DNA of 57,716 nucleotides from assembly GCA_023955335.1 (NCBI GenBank), contig JAGSGF010000016.1, positions 1-57,716 of the forward strand. Direction: 5' to 3'. The notes beneath the pieces are model-generated. The model was given only the letters and a program-made list of their open reading frames with translations, had not been told where the DNA came from and searched no databases. A program made the translations under genes and the position numbers. Below are positions 18,534-27,160 of the stretch, piece by piece; position 1 is the stretch's first letter, and the number at the start of each line of letters is the position of its first letter. The DNA is from Yoonia sp. GTDB lineage: Bacteria > Pseudomonadota > Alphaproteobacteria > Rhodobacterales > Rhodobacteraceae.

Positions 18534-19424
18534 ATGACGATACGCATCGGCAACGCGCCCTGTTCTTGGGGCATCGAATTCGCCTCTGACCCAAGCTACC
18601 CCAGTTGGCAATCTGTGCTGCAGCAATGCGCTGGCGCAGGCTATAAAGGCATCGAATTGGGGCCGATTGGCTACATGCCGGAAGAGCCTGAAATTCTGCG
18701 TGAAGAACTGGTCAAAAACGACCTCGAAATCATCGGTGGCGTTGTATTCCGGCCCTTTCACGACGCGGCCAAGTGGGATGAAGTCGTCGACGCATCCGTG
18801 CGCACCTGCAAGGCACTTGTCGCACATGGTGCGGAACATCTTGTCCTGATCGACAGCATCAGCCCACGCCGCGCCCCCACGGCAGGACGGGCGTCCGAGG
18901 CCGAACAAATGGACAAGGCCGAATGGACCGCATACCGCGACCGCATTGCCACCATCGCCAAAATCGGCGCTGAGGAATACGGGTTGACCGTGGGCATCCA
19001 TGCGCACGCCGCTGGCTTTATGGACTTTGAACCTGAACTGGAACGGCTGCTTGATGAAGTTGACGAAAGCATCCTGAAAATCTGTTTCGACACCGGCCAC
19101 CATTCCTATGCAGGCTTTGATCCGGTGGCGTTTATGAAACGACACATGGACCGCATCAGCTATATGCATTTCAAGGACATTGACCCGAAGGTCAAAGCCG
19201 ACGTCGTTGAAAACCGGACCGATTTTTACAAGGCTTGTGGTCAGGGGATTTTTTGCAACCTCGGCATGGGCGACGTGGATTTCCCTGCAGTCCGCAAGCT
19301 GCTGGTCGCGCATGGGTTCAATGGCTGGTGCACAGTCGAACAAGACTGCGACCCATCCATGCCCGGCACACCGCTGGAAGATGCGCAAGCAAACCGCGAA
19401 TACCTGCAATCCATCGGATTTTGA
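18534..19424 (+). CDS. iolE: Inosose (2-keto-myo-inositol) dehydratase
   Basis: 296 residues, xylose-isomerase-like TIM barrel. Dehydrates 2-keto-myo-inositol to the dione used by IolD, needing a divalent metal. RIGNAPCSWGIEFA at the N-terminus is a hallmark of IolE. Metal-ligand regions: GIHAHAAGFMD (about 155), CFDTGHHSYAG (about 185), YMHFKDIDP (about 208) and the C-terminal GWCTVEQD (about 265). It lies in a tight plus-strand operon between two dehydrogenase genes. IolH-like relatives share the fold, but the N-terminal signature favours IolE. Confidence 0.9.
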   Translation: MTIRIGNAPCSWGIEFASDPSYPSWQSVLQQCAGAGYKGIELGPIGYMPEEPEILREELVKNDLEIIGGVVFRPFHDAAKWDEVVDASVRTCKALVAHGAEHLVLIDSISPRRAPTAGRASEAEQMDKAEWTAYRDRIATIAKIGAEEYGLTVGIHAHAAGFMDFEPELERLLDEVDESILKICFDTGHHSYAGFDPVAFMKRHMDRISYMHFKDIDPKVKADVVENRTDFYKACGQGIFCNLGMGDVDFPAVRKLLVAHGFNGWCTVEQDCDPSMPGTPLEDAQANREYLQSIGF

Positions 19425-19439
19425 TAGAAAGTACGACAC

Positions 19440-20576
19440 ATGAAGAAACTCAATTGGGGCATGATTGGCGGCGGCGAAGGCAGCCAGATCGGCCCGGCAC
19501 ACCGCTTGGGCGCACAGGCTGACGGGAACTTTGTTCTGGCCGCAGGCGCGCTTGATCATGACGCTGAAAAGGGTCGCGCGTATGCGCAATCTTTAGGCGT
19601 TTCCGCTGACCGTGCCTATGGCGATTGGCGCGAAATGTTGGCTGGCGAGGTGGGTCGCGATGACCGCGTCGACCTTGTGACAGTGGCGACGCCAAATTCC
19701 ACACACTTTGAAATTACCAAGTCTTTTCTGGAGGCAGGCTTTAACGTGTTGTGTGAAAAGCCAATGACAATGACCGTCGAAGAAGGCGAAGAAATTGTCA
19801 AAATCGCAGCTGCGAGCGGCAAGACCTGTGCGGTGAATTACTGCTATTCCGCCTACCCGATGGTGCGCGAAATGCGGCACATGGTCCGGTCGGGTCAGGT
19901 CGGCAAAGTCCGCCTGGTTGTCACGAATTTCAGCCACGGCCACCACGGCGATGCAACTGACGCGGACAATCCGCGCGTGCGCTGGCGGTACGATCCAGCG
20001 ATGGCAGGTGTGTCCGGGCAGTTCGCTGATTGTGGCATCCACGCGCTACACATGGCGAGCTTTATTGCAGATGATCAGGTGCGTAGCTTGTCGGCGGACT
20101 TTGCCAGCACGATCCCAAGTCGCGAATTGGAAGACGACGCCATGGTCAACTTCCGTATGGAAGGCGGGACCGTTGGGCGGCTTTGGACGTCATCAGTGGC
20201 CATTGGCCGTCAGCACGGTTTTGACATCCAGGTGTTTGGCGAAACTGGGGGCATGCGCTGGGCGTCCGAGCAACCGAACCAAGTCTATTATACGCCCGTT
20301 GGTGCGCGGACCCAGATCATGGAAAAAGGTGATGATTCCTTGTCCGATGAGGCGGGCCGCCTAAGCCGTGTGGCCATCGCACATCCCGAAGGGTTCCCGC
20401 TTGCGGTCGCAAACATCTATGTCGATTTGGCAGCCACTATTCGCGGTGAAACCCGCGACGGACTGCCCACAGCACAGGATGGGTTGCGGTCAATGGCAGC
20501 AGTGCATCAGGCGGTAGAATCTGCCAAGAACGATGGCGCTTGGGTCGATGCTCGCCCGCCAATGTTTCGCACGTAA
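19440..20576 (+). CDS. Gfo/Idh/MocA family oxidoreductase, second inositol-linked paralogue
   Basis: 378 residues. N-terminal GMIGGGEGSQIGPAHRLGA, EKP motif in LCEKPMTMT (about 105), and a C-terminal domain with VSGQFADCGIHALHMASFI. The GxGSxIGxxHR pattern places it in a different subgroup from IolG and from the 17418 gene, closer to proteins annotated as scyllo-inositol or other polyol dehydrogenases. Substrate unproven. It is 15 bases after iolE, and a REP copy follows two bases after its stop. Confidence 0.8.
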   Translation: MKKLNWGMIGGGEGSQIGPAHRLGAQADGNFVLAAGALDHDAEKGRAYAQSLGVSADRAYGDWREMLAGEVGRDDRVDLVTVATPNSTHFEITKSFLEAGFNVLCEKPMTMTVEEGEEIVKIAAASGKTCAVNYCYSAYPMVREMRHMVRSGQVGKVRLVVTNFSHGHHGDATDADNPRVRWRYDPAMAGVSGQFADCGIHALHMASFIADDQVRSLSADFASTIPSRELEDDAMVNFRMEGGTVGRLWTSSVAIGRQHGFDIQVFGETGGMRWASEQPNQVYYTPVGARTQIMEKGDDSLSDEAGRLSRVAIAHPEGFPLAVANIYVDLAATIRGETRDGLPTAQDGLRSMAAVHQAVESAKNDGAWVDARPPMFRT

Positions 20577-20577
20577 T

Positions 20578-20600
20578 GATGCGTTAAAACGCATCCTACG
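20578..20600 (-). repeat. GTAG-headed REP element, copy 2
   Basis: Palindrome GATGCGTT-AA-AACGCATC followed by CTACG. It sits between the convergent dehydrogenase and lacI-type genes; read on the minus strand its TAG is the stop codon of the regulator. Confidence 0.8.
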
Positions 20601-21594
20601 GAACGGGGCACAATGTGCCCCGTTCCACCACAGAGCATGGAAATATCCGCGCCTCGGGATAACGATCAGGCTCTTCAAGCATTGCCACGATGAGTTCTAC
20701 GGACGAGTTGATGATCTGTTTGATCGGCTGGTGGATCGTCGTCAGATTGATATTTTCCCAACCGGCCATTTCCATATCATTCAGCCCAATAACGCCGACG
20801 TCGTCCGGTACAGACAGACCGCGGTCGCGTAGTGCGGACAGCGCCCCGATGGACAACACATCGTCCCCGCAGAAATACGCTTGGGCCATGCCAGTGTCAG
20901 CCAAGCGCAGCATCTCATTGCGCCCCGCGTCGAATGCATAGGCAGCGGCGTAGGACACATCGCAGGTGATATGGCTGTGCTTCTTCAACTCATCAAGAAA
21001 GCCGGCTTGTCGGTCCTGAGTTGATGTCGCGGACTCTGGTCCACCCATAAATCCAACATGTGTATAACCGCGATCGGCAAGTGTTCGCGCCGCCATGCGT
21101 CCGCATTCGACGTTGTCGATTCCCACGACGTGCACGGATGGGGCGGATGAGTGCCGCCCAAACGTATGTACGACGGGCATGCCCTGATCGCGGAACGCTT
21201 TTGAAAAGCCGGGCGGCAATGTGGATGACGCGACAATCACCCCATCAACCGAATATTCGCGCATCATGCGGACTGAATTTTGCGGATCGGTTTCATCGGA
21301 TAAATTAACCAACAACGGACGCAGCCCGCGTTCCTGCAATGCACGCGTAAACTGGTCAAAGACGGTCAGAAAGATCGGATTGTGAAAGTTGTTCGAGATC
21401 AAGCCGATCATCTTGGTGCGCCGTGTGGTCAGACTACGCGCCAATAAATTCGGGCTATAACCAAGCTCGTCGGCTGCTTTTTCCACCTTGCGCCGCATTT
21501 TCTCTGAAACAGATGCGCCATCTGTAAATGCGCGCGATACGGCAGAACGGGACACGCCGGCGCGGATCGCAACATCTTTGAGGGTGGCATTCAT
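20596..21594 (-). CDS. LacI family repressor, probable inositol regulator
   Basis: 332 residues. N-terminal LacI helix-turn-helix (TLKDVAIRAGVSRSAVSRAF, about 4-23) and hinge helix (LGYSPNLLARSL), then a periplasmic-binding-protein-like effector domain (IGLISNNFHNPIF through FPCSVVERG). It lies between the dehydrogenase set and the importer, divergent from the latter, and two perfect palindromes typical of its family lie in front of both units, so it most likely represses inositol uptake and breakdown until an inducer binds. Many alphaproteobacteria use an RpiR-type IolR instead. The last codons form a long inverted repeat and the stop lies in a REP element. Confidence 0.9.
   Translation of the reverse strand: MNATLKDVAIRAGVSRSAVSRAFTDGASVSEKMRRKVEKAADELGYSPNLLARSLTTRRTKMIGLISNNFHNPIFLTVFDQFTRALQERGLRPLLVNLSDETDPQNSVRMMREYSVDGVIVASSTLPPGFSKAFRDQGMPVVHTFGRHSSAPSVHVVGIDNVECGRMAARTLADRGYTHVGFMGGPESATSTQDRQAGFLDELKKHSHITCDVSYAAAYAFDAGRNEMLRLADTGMAQAYFCGDDVLSIGALSALRDRGLSVPDDVGVIGLNDMEMAGWENINLTTIHQPIKQIINSSVELIVAMLEEPDRYPEARIFPCSVVERGTLCPVP
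20600..20626 (-). terminator. Long perfect hairpin at the 3' end of the lacI-type gene
   Basis: GGAACGGGGCAC and GTGCCCCGTTCC, 12 perfect pairs around AAT, encoding the regulator's last residues and abutting REP copy 2. No T-run follows, so Rho-independent termination is doubtful. It may instead protect or punctuate the convergent 3' ends. Confidence 0.45.
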
Positions 21595-21675
21595 CAGTTT
21601 TGTGTCCGTTTCTATTGTTATCGCAGCTAACTACAGAAAATGGGTCGCCTCCGCAGCATGAAAAATAAAAAAGCA

Positions 21676-21695
21676 TTTTGCAACCGGTTGCAAAA
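21676..21695. promoter_or_regulatory. LacI-family operator in front of the inositol importer
   Basis: Perfect 20-base palindrome TTTTGCAACCGGTTGCAAAA, same core as the 17375 site. It lies in the 187-base gap between the divergent regulator and binding-protein gene, so autoregulation is also possible. Confidence 0.87.
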
Positions 21696-21781
21696 AAATC
21701 GAATCCATGGTTGTCTATGTTTGAGACGGGCAAAGCCTGCTCTTTTTGCCAATACAAATGGTATCCTTGGGAGGAATCAAA

Positions 21782-22732
21782 ATGAAATCCATTATGACAA
21801 AACTTCTGTTGTCTGCTGCGGTCATCGTAACGCCCTTTATGGCGTCTGCGGATTCGCACGGCGACGACCTGACATATATCTTGGTGAGCCACGCACCTGA
21901 CTCTGACAGCTGGTGGAACACTGTGAAAAACGGCATCGCGCTCGCTGGTGAGCAGATGGACGTGACTGTTGAATACCGCAACCCGCCGACTGGTGACCTT
22001 GCTGACATGGCACGTATCATTGAGCAGGCTGCTGCATCCAATCCTGACGGCATCATCACAACACTGTCCGACTTTGACGTCTTGAAGGGCCCAATCATGG
22101 CCGCCGTCGATCAGGGCATCGATGTGATCATCATGAACTCTGGCTCGCCCGCACAGGCCGCTGAAGTTGGTGCGCTGATGTATGTTGGTCAGCCAGAATA
22201 TGACGCAGGTTTTGCTGCTGGGCAGCGCGCTGCACGTGACGGCGTTGGCTCGTTCTTGTGCGTCAACCACTACATCAGCTCCCCATCCTCTACCGAGCGT
22301 TGCCAAGGCTTCGCCGACGGTCTTGGTGTCGATCTGGCCAACCAGATGATCGATTCCGGTCAAGATCCAGCGGAAATCAAAGGCCGCGTATTGGCTTATC
22401 TTTCTGCGAACCCAGAAACCGATGCGATCCTGACGCTTGGCCCGACATCTGCTGATCCAACGATGTTGGCGCTTGCGGAAAACGGCATGGCTGGTGACAT
22501 CTATTTCGGCACATTCGACCTTGGCGAAGAAATCGTCAAAGGCCTGAAGGCCGGCGTCATCAACTGGGGCATCGACCAGCAACCATTCCTTCAGGCATAC
22601 CTGCCGGTTGTTGTGCTGGCCAACTATGACCGTTATGGCGTTTTGCCGGGCAACAACATCAACTCCGGTCCAGGTTTCGTCACAGCAGACGCGCTTGCTA
22701 AAGTTGAAGAGTTCGCTGGCGAATTCCGCTAG
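21782..22732 (+). CDS. Sugar/inositol ABC transporter substrate-binding protein
   Basis: 316 residues with a signal peptide (MKSIMTKLLLSAAVIVTPFMASADS) for the periplasm. It is a type I periplasmic-binding protein of the ribose/inositol (CUT2) group: YILVSHAPDSDSWWNTVKNG, NPDGIITTLSDFD, YVGQPEYDAGFAAG and the hinge region FGTFDLGEEIVKGL. The start at 21782 follows GGGAGGA; upstream ATGs add no signal sequence. Position in an inositol island suggests myo-inositol as ligand, as for Caulobacter IbpA. A hairpin terminator separates it from the permease, consistent with higher expression of the binding protein. Confidence 0.88.
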   Translation: MKSIMTKLLLSAAVIVTPFMASADSHGDDLTYILVSHAPDSDSWWNTVKNGIALAGEQMDVTVEYRNPPTGDLADMARIIEQAAASNPDGIITTLSDFDVLKGPIMAAVDQGIDVIIMNSGSPAQAAEVGALMYVGQPEYDAGFAAGQRAARDGVGSFLCVNHYISSPSSTERCQGFADGLGVDLANQMIDSGQDPAEIKGRVLAYLSANPETDAILTLGPTSADPTMLALAENGMAGDIYFGTFDLGEEIVKGLKAGVINWGIDQQPFLQAYLPVVVLANYDRYGVLPGNNINSGPGFVTADALAKVEEFAGEFR

Positions 22733-22747
22733 AGTCTAGGCATAAAT

Positions 22748-22785
22748 GGGGCGGTCCGGCAAAAGGTCGCGACCGCCCCTTTTTT
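22748..22785 (+). terminator. Intercistronic terminator/attenuator in the importer operon
   Basis: GGGGCGGTC pairs with GACCGCCCC across a 14-base loop, followed by six T. It lies 16 bases after the binding-protein stop and 25 before the permease. Partial readthrough would set the usual excess of binding protein over membrane components. Confidence 0.82.
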
Positions 22786-22809
22786 ATTCAAATCAGGGGA
22801 CAACGGGTC

Positions 22810-23922
22810 ATGTCAGACGCCATCAATTCAGACGAACGCATTAAGCAAACATCGCGATTTAGGCAGGCGCTTATCCGGCCAGAGCTTGGCGGAATGGTCG
22901 GCACAGTTGCCGTATTCACGTTCTTTTTGCTGTTCGCATTCGACAGCGGCATGTTCAACAGCCAAGGCGTGATGAACTGGTCGGTCGTTTCCGCCCAATT
23001 CATGATTATCGCCGTGGGCGCGTGCCTGCTCATGATCGCGGGCGAATTTGATTTGTCAGTTGGGTCGATGATCGGCTTTGCTGGCATGATGATCGCGATT
23101 TTTAGCATCACGCTTGGGTGGCCGATGTGGATGGCCATTATTATCACTTTCGTGATTTGCGTGGCCTTTGGTGCGATTAACGGGTTCATTGTCGTGCGAA
23201 CGGGCTTGCCCAGTTTTATCGTCACCCTTGCAACCTTGTTTATCTTGCGCGGTTTCACGATCTTCATCCCCCAAACGCTTGAGCGGAAAACCATCATCGG
23301 TGGTATTCGCGAAGCGGCCGAGGGCGATTGGCTGGCCCCGATTTTTGGCGGAAAAATTCTGACCGGGCTCTTCCAGTGGCTTGGCGACGCGGGCATAATT
23401 AGCGTTTTCACGCGTGGCAACCTTGAGGGCCAACCGGTTGTTAACGGTATCCCTATGCTGATTGTTTGGGCGCTGGCACTGGTGGTATTCGGTCACATCC
23501 TGCTGACCCGGACCCGTTTCGGTAACTGGATTTTCGCATCCGGCGGCGACGCCCAAGCGGCCCGCTATGCCGGTGTTCCTGTGGACCGTGTGAAGATCAT
23601 GATGTTCATGTTCACAGCATTCTGCGCGACGGTCTTTGCGATTTGTCAGGTGATGGAATTTGGCTCTGCTGGTGCTGACCGTGGTTTGCTGAAGGAATTC
23701 GAAGCGATCATTGCGGTTGTTATCGGTGGCGCGTTGCTGACGGGTGGTTATGGCTCTGTTATTGGTGCCGCCTTAGGTGCGCTGATATTTGGTGTTGTTC
23801 AGCAAGGTCTGTTCTTTGCCAATGTCGAAAGCTCGCTGTTCCGCGTGTTCCTTGGTGTGATCCTGCTCTTTGCTGTGGTCCTTAACACCTACATCCGCCG
23901 CATGATCACAGGAGAACGCTAA
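22810..23922 (+). CDS. Inositol/sugar ABC transporter permease
   Basis: 370 residues of the RbsC/BPD_transp_2 family, with about nine to ten membrane segments starting after a soluble N-terminal tail (MVGTVAVFTFFLLFAF at about 29). Family landmarks: AGEFDLSVGSMIGFAGM (about 80), the cytoplasmic ATPase-contact region FASGGDAQAARYAGVPVDRVK (about 245), and GGALLTGGYGSVIGAALGAL. The periplasmic insertion around residues 155-210 is longer than in RbsC. Forms the channel with the binding protein upstream and the ATPase downstream; its stop overlaps the ATPase start (TAATG). Confidence 0.9.
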   Translation: MSDAINSDERIKQTSRFRQALIRPELGGMVGTVAVFTFFLLFAFDSGMFNSQGVMNWSVVSAQFMIIAVGACLLMIAGEFDLSVGSMIGFAGMMIAIFSITLGWPMWMAIIITFVICVAFGAINGFIVVRTGLPSFIVTLATLFILRGFTIFIPQTLERKTIIGGIREAAEGDWLAPIFGGKILTGLFQWLGDAGIISVFTRGNLEGQPVVNGIPMLIVWALALVVFGHILLTRTRFGNWIFASGGDAQAARYAGVPVDRVKIMMFMFTAFCATVFAICQVMEFGSAGADRGLLKEFEAIIAVVIGGALLTGGYGSVIGAALGALIFGVVQQGLFFANVESSLFRVFLGVILLFAVVLNTYIRRMITGER

Positions 23923-24701
23923 TGTCTGATCCTATTATCCGTATGACCGATATTGAAAAACACTTTGGCTCTGTGATTGCGCTGGCTGGTGTGACGGTCG
24001 AATTCCATCCTGGCGAATGCCATTGCCTTTTGGGCGACAACGGGGCGGGCAAATCGACGTTTATCAAAACGATGTCAGGCGTCCATAAAGCCACTGCTGG
24101 AACGATCGAGTTTGAGGGCAAGGCGATGAACTTTGCCGATCCTCGTGACGCGATCGCAGCTGGCATTGCGACGGTGTACCAAGACCTTGCGATGATCCCG
24201 CTGATGTCAGTCAGCCGCAACTTCTTTATGGGGAACGAACCGATCAAGAAAATTGCAGGCATATCGCTTTTTGACCACGAGCTCGCGAACGAAGTCACAA
24301 TGTCCGAGATGAGCAAAATGGGCATCAACTTGCGTGGTCCTGACCAAGCGGTTGGTACCTTGTCAGGTGGTGAACGTCAGACTGTCGCCATCGCCCGTGC
24401 CGTGCATTTCGGCGCCAAGGTGCTGATTTTGGACGAACCCACATCTGCCCTTGGTGTGCGTCAAACGGCCAATGTGTTGGCTACTGTCGACAAAGTCCGC
24501 AAGCAGGGCATCGCTGTCGTCTTTATCACGCATAACGTACGCCACGCGATGGCGGTTGGTGACAGGTTTACCGTGCTGAACCGCGGCAAAACCTTTGGCA
24601 CTGCGGTTCGCGGTGAGATCACGCCAGAACAGCTGCAAGACATGATGGCGGGTGGCGAAGAGCTTGCAACCCTCGAAGGCTCGCTTGGCGGCACTGTTTA
24701 A
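23922..24701 (+). CDS. Inositol/sugar ABC transporter ATP-binding protein
   Basis: 259 residues with one ABC domain: Walker A GDNGAGKST (about 38), Q-loop VYQDLAM, signature LSGGERQ (about 146), Walker B VLILDEP (about 167) and switch His in VFITHNV. CUT2 importers such as RbsA usually carry two fused ABC domains (about 500 residues), so this single-domain form works as a homodimer, as in FrcA-type systems. Cytoplasmic face of the inner membrane. Coupled to the permease by a one-base overlap. Confidence 0.9.
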   Translation: MSDPIIRMTDIEKHFGSVIALAGVTVEFHPGECHCLLGDNGAGKSTFIKTMSGVHKATAGTIEFEGKAMNFADPRDAIAAGIATVYQDLAMIPLMSVSRNFFMGNEPIKKIAGISLFDHELANEVTMSEMSKMGINLRGPDQAVGTLSGGERQTVAIARAVHFGAKVLILDEPTSALGVRQTANVLATVDKVRKQGIAVVFITHNVRHAMAVGDRFTVLNRGKTFGTAVRGEITPEQLQDMMAGGEELATLEGSLGGTV

Positions 24702-24717
24702 CCGCGTCTTGTGAACG

Positions 24718-24740
24718 CAAATACCTCCGCCGGAGGGCTA
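24718..24740 (-). repeat. GGAGCCTCCGG-type element, partial reverse copy
   Basis: AAATACCTCCGCCGGAGGGC matches the reverse complement of the head of the 13577 element with small changes. It lies between the ATPase stop and its terminator. Confidence 0.5.
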
Positions 24741-24751
24741 GAAAGTTAAGT

Positions 24752-24787
24752 CCGCCCCGTCGCAATCCGCGATGGGGCGGTTTTTTT
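24752..24787 (+). terminator. Rho-independent terminator of the importer operon
   Basis: CCGCCCC(G)TCGC pairs with GCGA(T)GGGGCGG around AATCC, then seven T. It closes the importer genes. Confidence 0.87.
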
Positions 24788-24886
24788 ACATGCGGTCGTC
24801 GATCAGCTTTTCCGTCTCCCCAGATTGGGGCTTGCGCTGGTGCTATGCGACCTGCGATGCAGTGGCATTCAATAAGGGACAATGAC

Positions 24887-26059
24887 ATGACACGTGGTTT
24901 GATTGCGCTTTTATTTGCCTACGTGCTGTCTCAGTTTTACCGCGCATTTCTGCCCGTTCTAGCGCCCATTCTTGCAATCGACATTGGCGCAAGCGCTGAT
25001 GATTTGGCGCGCGCGTCCAGCCTGTGGTTTCTCGTGTTCGCCGCAATGCAAATCCCCGTTGGTGCAGCGCTTGACCGGTTCGGACCACGTTGGACTGCCG
25101 CAAGCTTGTTCCTTTTGGGCGGGGCTGGCGGCGCTTTCGCGTTTGCAGTGGCCCAGACCCCAGCGCATGTGATGTGGGCAATGGTTTTGCTTGGGGTTGG
25201 GTGTTCGCCTGTTTTGATGGCTGCTTACTTCATTCTGGCCCGCGGGTTTTCGCCCGTGGTTTTCGGGACCTTGGCAGGTGCCATGATCGGAATTGGGTCC
25301 ATCGGCAATCTTGCGGGTTCTGCGCCAATGGCGTGGGCGGTTGACGCCTTCGGCTGGCGACCCAGCATGTATGGACTTGCCGGAATGTCTGCGCTGATCG
25401 GCCTTTTACTCATTGTGATGGTCCGCGACCCCGTGCGGGTGATATCGGATCAAAAGGGATCAGTTCTATCGTTGCTTAAAATCCCCGCGCTTTGGCCGAT
25501 CTTTGTCCTTATGCTTGTGAACTATGCCCCTGCGGCGGGCCTGCGCGGGCTGTGGGCTGGCCCCTACGTCGCTGACGTCTTTGGCGCAGATGTTGTGACG
25601 ATCGGGCGGGTCACTCTTGTCATGGCCCTTGCGATGATCGCAGGTAGCTTTGCTTTTGGTCCATTGGAGCGTTTGTTCAAAACCCGTAAATGGGTGATTT
25701 TTGCAGGGAACGGGGCAGGGGCGGTCGCGTTGTTTGCGCTGTGGTTGTTGCCGAGCCAAAGCATCGTTTTTGCCACTGCAATGCTGGCCGTCATCGGTGT
25801 GTCGGGGTCCACATTTCCAGTCCTGATCGCTCATGCCAAGGCCGTGTTTCCGGCGCATCTAACTGGGCGTGGCGTTACATTGATGAACCTGTTCGGGATC
25901 GGTGGGGTTGGGGTGATGCAATTTGCTACTGGCCCGATCTATCTGGCCAGCCAGACAGACACACCATCAGATGCCTTTTCGGCTTTGTTCGGGGTATTCG
26001 CGATAATTGTTACCTTGGGGTTACTCGCCTACCTGTGGTCTGCCGACCGTACCGACTAG
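24887..26059 (+). CDS. Major facilitator superfamily transporter
   Basis: 390 residues from the ATG at 24887 (AAGGGA seven bases upstream), about 12 membrane segments. The inter-helix 2-3 motif appears as GAALDRFGPRWT (about 65-75), and RDPVRV marks the central cytoplasmic loop. No cargo can be assigned; it resembles the nitrate/cyanate-like and general MFS_1 group rather than sugar porters. It sits alone between the importer terminator and asd, so an inositol role is possible but unsupported. Confidence 0.82.
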   Translation: MTRGLIALLFAYVLSQFYRAFLPVLAPILAIDIGASADDLARASSLWFLVFAAMQIPVGAALDRFGPRWTAASLFLLGGAGGAFAFAVAQTPAHVMWAMVLLGVGCSPVLMAAYFILARGFSPVVFGTLAGAMIGIGSIGNLAGSAPMAWAVDAFGWRPSMYGLAGMSALIGLLLIVMVRDPVRVISDQKGSVLSLLKIPALWPIFVLMLVNYAPAAGLRGLWAGPYVADVFGADVVTIGRVTLVMALAMIAGSFAFGPLERLFKTRKWVIFAGNGAGAVALFALWLLPSQSIVFATAMLAVIGVSGSTFPVLIAHAKAVFPAHLTGRGVTLMNLFGIGGVGVMQFATGPIYLASQTDTPSDAFSALFGVFAIIVTLGLLAYLWSADRTD

Positions 26060-26119
26060 CCCCTTCCACTTAAGCCGCAAGCACGGTAAGAGGCGGCATT
26101 CTAATCAAGGAAGCAACCA

Positions 26120-27139
26120 ATGGGTTATAATATCGTCGTCGTTGGCGCCACAGGTAACGTGGGCCACGAAATGCTGAACATCCTCGCAGAGCGCCAGTTC
26201 CCGGTCGACAAGATCGAAGCCCTCGCCAGCCGTAAATCGCTGGGGACGGACGTAAGCTTTGGCGACAAAACCCTAAAGACGAAAGACCTTGATACGTTCG
26301 ATTTCACGGGCTGGGATATTGCGCTGTTTGCCGTTGGCTCTGACGCGACAAAGAAATACGCGCCCATCGCTGCGAAAGCGGGCTGTGTGGTCATCGATAA
26401 CTCGTCGCTGTACCGCTATGATCCCGATGTGCCGCTGATCGTCCCGGAGGTGAATCCGCAGGATGTGCACGGTTATTCCAAGAAAAACATCATCGCAAAC
26501 CCGAACTGTTCAACAGCCCAGATGGTTGTGGCGCTGAAGCCATTGCATGACCGCGCGACCATCAAGCGTGTTGTTGTCAGCACATACCAATCGGTCTCCG
26601 GTTCCGGCAAGGGCGCGATGGACGCGCTTTGGAATGAGACAAAGGCGATCTACAATCCGACTGACAACAAGGGTATCTTTTACACCAAACAGATCGCATT
26701 CAACGTGATCCCGCATATCGATGACTTTATGGACAGCGGCGACACACGCGAAGAATGGAAGATGATCGCCGAAACCAAAAAGATAATGGACCCCAAGATC
26801 AAGGTGACAGCCACATGTGTGCGTGTGCCTGTGTTCGTTGGCCACTCCGAATCGATCAATATCGAATTCGAAGATTTCCTGGACGAAGACGAGGCCCGCG
26901 ACATCTTGCGCGAAGCCCCCGGCATCATGGTGATCGATAAGCGCGAAGATGGCGGCTATGTCACGCCCATCGAATGCGTCGGCGACTTTGCCACATTCAT
27001 CAGCCGCATCCGTCAGGATGTGACGGTCGAAAATGGCTTGAACCTGTGGTGTGTGTCCGACAACCTGCGCAAAGGCGCGGCATTGAATGCCGTACAGATC
27101 GCAGAAACGCTTGGTCGCGAGTGCCTCAAAAAGGGCTAA
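26120..27139 (+). CDS. asd: Aspartate-semialdehyde dehydrogenase
   Basis: 339 residues. Reduces aspartyl phosphate to the semialdehyde with NADPH, the branch to lysine/diaminopimelate, threonine and methionine. N-terminal GATGNVGHEML (about 10-20), active-site Cys in NPNCSTAQM (about 132), substrate region SVSGSGKGAMDAL, and the acid/base His region RVPVFVGHSESINIEF (about 245). Normal length. AAGGAAG precedes the start and a strong terminator follows. Confidence 0.96.
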   Translation: MGYNIVVVGATGNVGHEMLNILAERQFPVDKIEALASRKSLGTDVSFGDKTLKTKDLDTFDFTGWDIALFAVGSDATKKYAPIAAKAGCVVIDNSSLYRYDPDVPLIVPEVNPQDVHGYSKKNIIANPNCSTAQMVVALKPLHDRATIKRVVVSTYQSVSGSGKGAMDALWNETKAIYNPTDNKGIFYTKQIAFNVIPHIDDFMDSGDTREEWKMIAETKKIMDPKIKVTATCVRVPVFVGHSESINIEFEDFLDEDEARDILREAPGIMVIDKREDGGYVTPIECVGDFATFISRIRQDVTVENGLNLWCVSDNLRKGAALNAVQIAETLGRECLKKG

Positions 27140-27160
27140 GCGATCCGACCTGAAATTATA

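Noticed and set aside
18483-19589. 368-codon minus-strand frame across iolE
   Set aside because: Directly antisense to iolE, whose protein is clearly recognised; no family features.
21455-22582. 375-codon minus-strand frame across the binding-protein gene
   Set aside because: Shadow of the importer binding protein and the lacI upstream region.
23429-23440. CCAACCGGTTGT inside the permease gene
   Set aside because: Shares only the central eight bases with the operator and lies in coding sequence.
11726-24701. Inositol island as a recent horizontal insertion
   Set aside because: No integrase, tRNA end, direct repeats or clear base-composition shift; compatible with a long-resident locus.
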